The position numbers and the translations under genes were made by a program. From CAYGZA01 sp964354135 (GTDB lineage Bacteria; Planctomycetota; Planctomycetia; Pirellulales; Thermoguttaceae), in assembly GCA_964354135.1 (NCBI GenBank), contig CAYGZA010000187.1, forward strand, positions 1-13,083: DNA of 13,083 nt. Direction: 5' to 3'. Positions 1-4,880 of the stretch are shown here, one piece after another. Every line of letters starts with the position of its first letter. Position 1 is the stretch's first letter. A model generated the notes under the pieces. The model searched no databases. It was not told the origin of the DNA and saw only the letters and a list, made by a program, of their open reading frames with translations.

Positions 1-1
1 C

Positions 2-238
2 CGCGGAATGCGCCGCCCCCGCGAGGCGGAAATCATTCCCGACCGGGGCGAGGCCATCGCCTCGGCCCTCGGCCGGGCCCGCGCCGGCGACTGCGTTCTG
101 ATCGCCGGAAAGGGGCACGAAACGTGCCAGATCGTCGGCCACAAGCGGCTCCCGTTCGACGACCGGGAAGCGGCGCGGGAGTGGCTCTACCAGAATCAAC
201 CGACGGGAATACCAGTAGGAAGTAGGCAGTCCGTTTAG
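2..238 (+). CDS. murE: MurE, UDP-MurNAc-tripeptide synthetase, C-terminal end (5' partial)
   Basis: MurE is a cytoplasmic ATP-dependent ligase that adds the third peptide residue to UDP-MurNAc-L-Ala-D-Glu. Only the last ~78 residues are in the window; the gene begins before base 1. The visible part is the end of the Mur ligase C-terminal domain: DRGEAI, then GDCVLIAGKGHE (the GKGHE signature of MurE), then the FDDREAAREWL ending. The motif that selects diaminopimelate or lysine lies upstream, so the third residue cannot be named. The next gene is murF, 59 bases on, as in standard dcw clusters. After REWL, where MurE proteins commonly finish, a ~12-residue tail (ending GIPVGSRQSV) is encoded partly by a 7-base AGTAGG(A/C) repeat and looks like added sequence. 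Identification is firm; the true end of the ancestral protein is inferred. Confidence 0.93.
   Translation, partial: RGMRRPREAEIIPDRGEAIASALGRARAGDCVLIAGKGHETCQIVGHKRLPFDDREAAREWLYQNQPTGIPVGSRQSV
214..230 (+). repeat. Short AGTAGG(A/C) heptamer repeat in the murE tail
   Basis: AGTAGGA (214-220) is followed directly by AGTAGGC (221-227) and AGT (228-230). It encodes part of the extra MurE tail. The word AGTAGG also occurs in the repeat arrays inside murG (3838-4105), so the two may belong to one repeat family; this link is an inference from a short shared word. Confidence 0.45.
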
Positions 239-297
239 CCGCGTCACGAGACACCAAGCAGCATTTGGCACCAGCGATTGACGAGCCAACGACACCG

Positions 298-1689
298 ATG
301 AGCACCCTTTGCGATCTCCAACAAGCGACCGGCGGCGTCCTCCGCGTGCCCGAAGGCATCGCGGGGGCCCCTGCGGCGGTGCCGCTGGGCCCCGTGGTCG
401 CCGACAGCCGCCAGGTCGAGCCGGGCAGCATTTTCTGGGCCCTCCCCGGCACCTATCGCGACGGCGTCGATTTCGTCGACGAGGCGCTGGCCCGCGGGGC
501 CGCCGGTGCGGTCGTCCGCTGCCCCGTCGACGCCCCGGCCGATCGCTGGGTCCTTCAGGTCCCCGATACGCTCCACGCCCTCTGGCAATGGGCGGAGTGG
601 AAGCGGCGGCGATTCAAGGGAACGGTCGTCGCCGTGACGGGGAGCGTGGGCAAGACCACGACGCGGCAAATGATCCACACGGTGCTGAAGAGCCGGCTCC
701 GGGGTGTCGCCAGCCCCCGGAACTACAACAACCACGTGGGGCTGCCGCTGAGCATACTGCAGATGGAGCCGGAGCACGACTACGCGGTGCTGGAGCTGGG
801 CGCCAGCAGCCGGGGCGAGATCGCCGCACTGGCCTCACTCTGCGCCCCGGCGATCGGGGTGATTACTCAGGTCGGCGACGCTCACCTGGGCGGCTTCGGC
901 AGTCGCCGGCGGATCGCGGAGTCGAAGGCCGAACTCCTGGCCGCCCTGCCGCTGGACGGCCACGCCGTGCTCGGGGACGACCCCTGGCTGCGGCAGATCG
1001 CCGGGCGCTGCAAGGCGCCGGTCGTTTGGGTCGGCCGCGGTCTGGAGTGCGACCTGTCGGCCGCCGACGTCCGGTGGCGCCAGGGCGAACTGAGCTTCCG
1101 CGTGGCCGACTGCCGCTTTTCCGTGCCCGTCTGGGGACGCCATCACCTGACCGCCGCGCTCTTGGCGGTCGCCGTGGGCCGGCTCTTGGGCATCGGCCCC
1201 GACGAGACGGCCCAGGCCCTCAAGAACTTCGACCCCATGCCGATGCGCTGCGAGGTGATCGAGGTCCGCGGGGCAACGATCATCAACGACACGTACAACG
1301 CCAGCCCGACCGCCATGCGGGCCGCCTTGGAGCTGCTCCGCGACTTCGATACCCCGGGCCGGCGGATCGTCGTTTGCGGCGACATGGCCGAACTGGGCGA
1401 CGATGCGGCGCTCCTGCACCGCGAGCTCGGCCAACAAATCGTGACGGTCTGCGGGGCCGACCTCCTGATCGCCTGCGGCGAGTTCGCCGGCGACGTGGTC
1501 GCGGCCGCCCGGGCCGCGGGGATGCCGCAAGCCCGGGCGATCCCTTGCCGCACCCCGGAGGAGACTTTGCCGTACCTCGGCCAGGCGATCCAGCCCGGCG
1601 ACGTCGTCCTGGTCAAGGGCTCGCGGATCCTGGCAATGGAGCGGGTCGTCGATGCCCTGCACCGTTTTCCGCGGCGACGGAGTGCATGA
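298..1689 (+). CDS. murF: MurF, UDP-MurNAc-tripeptide-D-Ala-D-Ala ligase
   Basis: MurF is the cytoplasmic ATP-dependent ligase that adds D-alanyl-D-alanine to UDP-MurNAc-tripeptide, giving the pentapeptide used by MraY. With the ATG at 298 the protein has 463 residues, normal for MurF. Visible signatures: an N-terminal UDP-binding domain beginning STLCDLQQATGG, the P-loop TGSVGKTTT (residues 114-122), NYNNHVGLPLS, LELGASSRGEI, TQVGDAHLGGFGS, NDTYNASPTAM (from residue 330) at the start of the C-terminal domain, CGDMAELG and VLVKGSRILAMERVVDAL. An in-frame TTG at 265 would add 11 residues without family resemblance, so ATG 298 is preferred. No clear Shine-Dalgarno sequence is seen. murE lies just upstream; a 434-base repeat-rich spacer separates murF from mraY, which suggests mraY may have its own transcription or control. 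Confidence 0.96.
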   Translation: MSTLCDLQQATGGVLRVPEGIAGAPAAVPLGPVVADSRQVEPGSIFWALPGTYRDGVDFVDEALARGAAGAVVRCPVDAPADRWVLQVPDTLHALWQWAEWKRRRFKGTVVAVTGSVGKTTTRQMIHTVLKSRLRGVASPRNYNNHVGLPLSILQMEPEHDYAVLELGASSRGEIAALASLCAPAIGVITQVGDAHLGGFGSRRRIAESKAELLAALPLDGHAVLGDDPWLRQIAGRCKAPVVWVGRGLECDLSAADVRWRQGELSFRVADCRFSVPVWGRHHLTAALLAVAVGRLLGIGPDETAQALKNFDPMPMRCEVIEVRGATIINDTYNASPTAMRAALELLRDFDTPGRRIVVCGDMAELGDDAALLHRELGQQIVTVCGADLLIACGEFAGDVVAAARAAGMPQARAIPCRTPEETLPYLGQAIQPGDVVLVKGSRILAMERVVDALHRFPRRRSA

Positions 1690-1691
1690 CA

Positions 1692-1714
1692 GGGTTCAGG
1701 GTTCAGGGTTCAGG
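1692..1714 (+). repeat. GGGTTCA heptamer array, left arm
   Basis: Three perfect tandem copies of GGGTTCA (1692-1698, 1699-1705, 1706-1712) plus GG start three bases after the murF stop codon. They are the inverted partner of the TGAACCC array at 1807-1840, so the two can pair across a 92-base interval. Confidence 0.85.
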
Positions 1715-1806
1715 AAAGAAGAAACAAGTGACAGGACTCAGATCGTTTGTCAACAGTCGTGTCGTCGGGCGGGGCGCCGGAGTGCCTCGTTCCCGTTCCG
1801 AATCAC

Positions 1807-1840
1807 TGAACCCCGAACCCTAAACCCTGAACCCTGAACC
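1807..1840 (-). repeat. TGAACCC heptamer array, right arm (inverted copy)
   Basis: Five successive heptamers read TGAACCC, CGAACCC, TAAACCC, TGAACCC and a partial TGAACC. On the opposite strand this is the GGGTTCA array of 1692-1714. The heptamer period and inverted placement resemble a small non-autonomous repeat element. No target-site duplication or coding capacity is visible. Confidence 0.85.
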
Positions 1841-1847
1841 ATTCGAT

Positions 1848-1976
1848 AACTCCACCGTCCGTGCCGGGATTGCGGGAACCCGGCGCGACCCTCCCTCCTG
1901 GGGTAGGAGCAACAAGCTTGCCGGCTCGATGCGGCTTCTGGGTCAGCCGCTCCGGCAAGTGCTTCTCGGTGGAGTT
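1848..1976 (+). other. Candidate structured element (four-helix fold) upstream of mraY
   Basis: By eye the segment closes on itself with a perfect 10-base helix, AACTCCACCG (1848-1857) with CGGTGGAGTT (1967-1976). Inside are three hairpins: GCCGGG/CCCGGC (1863-1868 with 1879-1884), CTCCT/AGGAG around GGGGT (1895-1899 with 1905-1909), and CTTGCCGG/CCGGCAAG (1917-1924 with 1952-1959), the last containing GCGGCT/AGCCGC (1931-1936 with 1945-1950). The arrangement is a multi-way junction. It could be a cis-acting leader RNA of mraY, a small RNA, or a folded repeat element. It matches no RNA class I recognise. In GC-rich DNA short helices arise by chance, but the 10-base and 8-base perfect pairings are harder to dismiss. 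Confidence 0.4.
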
Positions 1977-1981
1977 CCGGA

Positions 1982-2024
1982 CTGAGCGCCGGGGCGGCAT
2001 TTGTTCGCCGCCCCGGCCGCTCAG
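1982..2024 (+). other. Long hairpin in the mraY leader
   Basis: The left arm 1982-1998 (CTGAGCGCCGGGGCGGC) pairs with the right arm 2007-2024 (GCCGCCCCGGCCGCTCAG) with one bulged base and an 8-base loop ATTTGTTC. There is no T tract on either side, so it is not a classical intrinsic terminator. It lies 100 bases before the mraY start and could act as an attenuator-like or stabilising structure, or be a repeat remnant. Confidence 0.6.
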
Positions 2025-2049
2025 GGATACACCCTGACGCCGGCGAGAC

Positions 2050-2074
2050 TTCCGAGGTCTTCAAGACTTCGGAA
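2050..2074 (+). other. Second palindrome in the mraY leader
   Basis: TTCCGAGGTCTT (2050-2061) and AAGACTTCGGAA (2063-2074) are inverted copies around a single C. Eleven of twelve positions are complementary and the twelfth is a G-U pair in RNA. The near-zero loop means the RNA hairpin would open at the tip. It could equally be a protein-binding palindrome in DNA. Confidence 0.5.
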
Positions 2075-2123
2075 CTGCTTGCTCGTCTGTTCGGTTGCGG
2101 CCCGTTGCGCCAAGGGATCCGCG

Positions 2124-3299
2124 ATGCTCCTCTGGTTGGTCCGCCAATTCGGCCATGCCTGGCCCGAGGGCGCGTGGGCCGCACGCCTGGCGCCCCTGGA
2201 GAAGATCACCTTCCGCGCCGCGCTGGCCGCCATGGTCAGTTTCGCGCTGGCGCTCTGGCTGGGGCCGCGGCTGATCGGGTGGCTTCGGGCCCGGTTCCGC
2301 GAGCCGATCGTCGGCGACTCGCCCCGCCTGCTCCAGCTCCACCGCCACAAGGAAGCTACGCCGACGTTGGGCGGGTTGTTCGTCGTCGCCGGGCTGGTCG
2401 CCGGGCTCGTGGTGTTCGGCGACCTGGCAAACCGCTACGTGCAGACGGCGCTCCTGACGGCACTGGGGCTCGGCGCCGTCGGGCTCGTGGACGACCTGAC
2501 CAAGCTCCGAAGCGGCTCCAAGGGCATCTCCCCCCGGGCCAAAATGCTCGGCCAGCTCATCGTGGCCACCGCGGCCGCGATCCTCGTGTACCGCCAGCAG
2601 GCCGCGCTCCCCGGCGGGGTTCCTCTACACGTGCCGCTCTTGGGGCTGTCTTTGCCGCTGGGGCCGTGGCTGGTGCCGCTGGCGGTGCTGGTGATCGTCG
2701 GCTCCTCAAACGCCGTGAACCTCGCCGACGGCTTGGACGGCCTGGCCGGCGGGTGCCTGCTCTTCGCCGCCGGGGCGATGGGGGTGGTCGTCTATGCCGC
2801 CGGTCATGCCGAGCTGGCCGAATACCTCCAGGTCCCATCCGTGCCCGGGGCCGGGGAAATGACGCTCCTGGCCGGGGCGATGGCCGGCGGGGTCCTCGGC
2901 TTCCTCTGGTTCAACTGCCACCCCGCCCAAGTCTTCCTGGGCGACACCGGCTCGCTCCCCTTGGGCGGGCTCCTGGGACTGTTGGCCGTCGTCGCGCGGC
3001 AGGAGCTGCTCCTGGTGTTCATCGGCGGGGTCTTCGTGGCCGAGGCGGCCAGCGTGATCCTCCAGGTCGGCTTCTTCAAGTGGCGCCGCCGCAGGGTCTT
3101 TCGCTGCGCCCCGCTGCACCACCATTTCCAGTTCCAGGGCTGGCCGGAGAACCGGATCGTGGTCCGCTTCTGGATCGCCTCGGCGCTATGTGCCCTCTTG
3201 GGCCTGGCCGCCCTGAAATCCAATAGCTTCGATCGGCCCGCCGAGCCGCCCGTCACCGCAACCGCAGCGAGGGCAGGTCTTCCCAACCATGACTCGTAG
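2124..3299 (+). CDS. mraY: MraY, phospho-N-acetylmuramoyl-pentapeptide transferase
   Basis: MraY is the multi-pass inner-membrane enzyme that transfers phospho-MurNAc-pentapeptide from UDP to undecaprenyl phosphate, making lipid I. With ATG 2124 it has 391 residues, slightly longer than the usual ~360 because of an N-terminal extension. An AAGGGA ribosome-binding site (2112-2117) sits six bases before this ATG; the open frame continues upstream to a TTG at 2001, but that part is not MraY-like. Signatures: TPTLGGLFVVAG, the Asp pair in VDDLTKL (D123, D124) followed by KGISPRAK, NLADGLDGLAGG (from N199, with A where T is usual), VFLGDTGSLPLGG (D274) and APLHHHFQFQGWPE (H332-H334). Many hydrophobic segments run through the protein. 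The 3' end overlaps murG by 11 bases, so the two are probably translationally coupled; murD and ftsW are not between them. Confidence 0.96.
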   Translation: MLLWLVRQFGHAWPEGAWAARLAPLEKITFRAALAAMVSFALALWLGPRLIGWLRARFREPIVGDSPRLLQLHRHKEATPTLGGLFVVAGLVAGLVVFGDLANRYVQTALLTALGLGAVGLVDDLTKLRSGSKGISPRAKMLGQLIVATAAAILVYRQQAALPGGVPLHVPLLGLSLPLGPWLVPLAVLVIVGSSNAVNLADGLDGLAGGCLLFAAGAMGVVVYAAGHAELAEYLQVPSVPGAGEMTLLAGAMAGGVLGFLWFNCHPAQVFLGDTGSLPLGGLLGLLAVVARQELLLVFIGGVFVAEAASVILQVGFFKWRRRRVFRCAPLHHHFQFQGWPENRIVVRFWIASALCALLGLAALKSNSFDRPAEPPVTATAARAGLPNHDS

Positions 3300-4695
3300 C
3301 AGCGGGCTACACGTCGTGTTTGCCGGCGGCGGGACCGCGGGGCACCTTTTTCCCGGCCTGGCCGTCGCGCAACGCCTCGTCGAGATCGCCCCCAACGCGC
3401 GGATCACGTTTGCCGGATCGGGCCGCCCCCTGGAACGGCGGGAGGTCGAGGCCGCCGGGTTCGCCCATCTTCCGCTGCGATGCCGGCCCTGGACTCGCCG
3501 GCCTCGCCAATGGGTCCCCATGCTGCTGGACAACCTCGCCGGCTTTTGGGCAGCACGGCGATTCCTTGCGGCAAACGAAGCGGCTATGGTGGTCGGCCTG
3601 GGTGGGTACGCCAGCGTGCCGATGGCCCGCGCGGCGGTTCACCGGCACGTCCCTCTGGTCCTCTTGGAGCAGAACGTGGTTCCCGGCCGGGCCACGCGCT
3701 GGCTGAGCCGCTGGGCCGCGCTTGTTTGCACCGCGTTCCCTGAGACGGAATGCTACCTCAAGGCCCGGTGCCCGGTCCTGGTGGCCGGGAACCCGGTCCG
3801 CAGCGGCTTCGCGCGGCTTTGGGGACGAAATGGGAGCACGGGCGTCTCGCAAGACAGCAGGACGGGCGTCTCGCAAGACAGTAGGACGGGCGTCTCGCAA
3901 GACAGTAGGACGGGCGTCCCGCAAGACAGTAGGACGGGCGTCCCGCAGGACAGTAGGACGGGCGTCCCGCCCGTCGACGGAGTCTGCCGCAACCAGCGCG
4001 ACCAGCGAGACGCCGGTCCTACTGAGTTTCCAGACCGGCGAGACGCCGGTCCTACTGAGTTTCCAGACCGGCGAGACGCCGGTCCTACTGAATCTCATGA
4101 CCGGCAGCTCGCCGTTCTCGGCGGCAGTGCCGGCGCCCAGGGGCTCAACGATCTCGTCCCCCGGGCGTTGGATCGCGCCCGGCTGTCTCTGGCCGGTTGG
4201 AGAGTCGTCCACCAATCCGGCCAGCGCGGTTTGTCGCCGACCCGGGAGCTTTACACCAAGCTTGGAATCGAGGCCGCCGTGATCCCATTCGTTGCCGACA
4301 TGGCGGCGCTGCTCGGCGAGAGCGATTTGGCGATCTCCCGCGCCGGGGGGACGACGCTGGCGGAGCTGGCAGCCGCCGGCGTGCCGGCGATCTTGTTGCC
4401 GTATCCGCACGCCGCCGACGACCACCAGCGGAAAAACGCCGACGCCTTCACATCGGCCGGCGGCACTTTCACGCTCGACCCGCGCGGAATTGCCGGCCCG
4501 CCGGATCGACGCCTGGCCGAGGTGATTGCCCCGTTGCTCACGGATCCGGCTCGCCGGGCCGCGATGGCCGAGTCCATCCGCCGGCTTGCCCGGCCCGGTG
4601 CTGCCGGCGACATCGCCGACCGGATCCTCGCACTGGCAACTCGGCGGCAGGACGCTTTGAGCCGGGATCGAGTCCGGGTCGCCAGCAAGCGGTGA
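3289..4695 (+). CDS. murG: MurG, lipid II synthase (GlcNAc transferase), with repeat-encoded linker
   Basis: MurG is the GT-B glycosyltransferase on the inner face of the membrane that adds GlcNAc from UDP-GlcNAc to lipid I, giving lipid II. The N-terminal domain shows FAGGGTAGHLFPG (glycine loop, residues 13-19), GLGGYASVP, LLEQNVVPGRATR and GNPVR (167-171). The C-terminal domain shows LAVLGGSAGAQGLN (from 274), HQSG, SRAGGTTLAEL (350-360) and PHAADDHQ (373-380). The protein is 468 residues against a usual ~360. The excess is residues ~182-272, between the two domains, encoded by tandem repeats: TGV(S/P)QDSR units, then RDAGPTEFPDR units. Both repeat lengths are multiples of three, so the frame is kept and every catalytic motif remains. 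The linker is hydrophilic and probably disordered. Whether the full-length protein is made, processed or inactive cannot be seen. Confidence 0.93.
   Translation: MTRSSGLHVVFAGGGTAGHLFPGLAVAQRLVEIAPNARITFAGSGRPLERREVEAAGFAHLPLRCRPWTRRPRQWVPMLLDNLAGFWAARRFLAANEAAMVVGLGGYASVPMARAAVHRHVPLVLLEQNVVPGRATRWLSRWAALVCTAFPETECYLKARCPVLVAGNPVRSGFARLWGRNGSTGVSQDSRTGVSQDSRTGVSQDSRTGVPQDSRTGVPQDSRTGVPPVDGVCRNQRDQRDAGPTEFPDRRDAGPTEFPDRRDAGPTESHDRQLAVLGGSAGAQGLNDLVPRALDRARLSLAGWRVVHQSGQRGLSPTRELYTKLGIEAAVIPFVADMAALLGESDLAISRAGGTTLAELAAAGVPAILLPYPHAADDHQRKNADAFTSAGGTFTLDPRGIAGPPDRRLAEVIAPLLTDPARRAAMAESIRRLARPGAAGDIADRILALATRRQDALSRDRVRVASKR
3838..3975 (+). repeat. 24-base tandem repeat array inside murG (five full units plus one partial)
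   Basis: Units start at 3838, 3862, 3886, 3910, 3934 and 3958, each with the core ACGGGCGTCTCGC or ACGGGCGTCCCGC, followed by AAGACAGTAGG in the full units. The unit is exactly eight codons (TGVSQDSR or TGVPQDSR). The last, partial unit ends in a perfect 8-base palindrome, GACGGGCG-TCC-CGCCCGTC (3957-3975). Copies differ by only a few bases, which points to recent expansion or homogenisation. Confidence 0.95.
4007..4105 (-). repeat. 33-base tandem repeat array inside murG (three units), inverted relative to the 24-base array
   Basis: Units start at 4007, 4040 and 4073; each is 33 bases, or eleven codons (RDAGPTEFPDR). The first two are identical and the third diverges at its end. Within each unit CGCCGGTC and GACCGGCG form an 8-base inverted repeat. 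On the opposite strand the core reads AGTAGGACCGGCGTCTCGC, which matches AGTAGGACGGGCGTCTCGC of the 24-base array in 18 of 19 bases. The two arrays are therefore inverted copies of one repeat family and could pair as a large hairpin. Confidence 0.93.
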
Positions 4696-4761
4696 AACGC
4701 GCGGGGGCGTTTCTGCTGGTGGAGGGGGCGCGCAAGTGCTATGGTAGTGGTTGAAGCAGAG

Positions 4762-4772
4762 GGGACTGTCCC
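4762..4772. repeat. GGGAC-T-GTCCC palindrome between murG and the propeller/TPR gene
   Basis: GGGAC and GTCCC flank a single T in the 185-base gap between murG and the next gene. The same GGGAC...GTCCC arms recur in the hairpin at 10608-10633. I see no promoter strong enough to call in this gap. A weak AAACGC/GCGTTT hairpin (4695-4712) overlaps the last base of the murG stop codon but has no T tract. Confidence 0.5.
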
Positions 4773-4880
4773 GATGGTTGCACAGCGCAAACGGGGCGGT
4801 TTCCTTCGGATCGTGCGAAGCGGTCGTTTCAGACGTCTTGTCGCCGGAGTTGAGGTACCGTCGTCGCGGAGGCAGGGAGC

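Noticed and set aside
2001..2123. A 41-residue N-terminal extension of MraY from TTG 2001
   Set aside because: It passes through the hairpin and palindrome region, does not resemble MraY, and the ATG at 2124 has a well-placed ribosome-binding site.
3838..4105. Possible CRISPR array in the repeat region of murG
   Set aside because: The units are contiguous tandem copies with no variable spacers, they keep the murG reading frame, and no cas genes are nearby.
4695..4712. AAACGC/GCGTTT hairpin as a terminator of murG
   Set aside because: The stem is six pairs with no T tract, so it is too weak to call.
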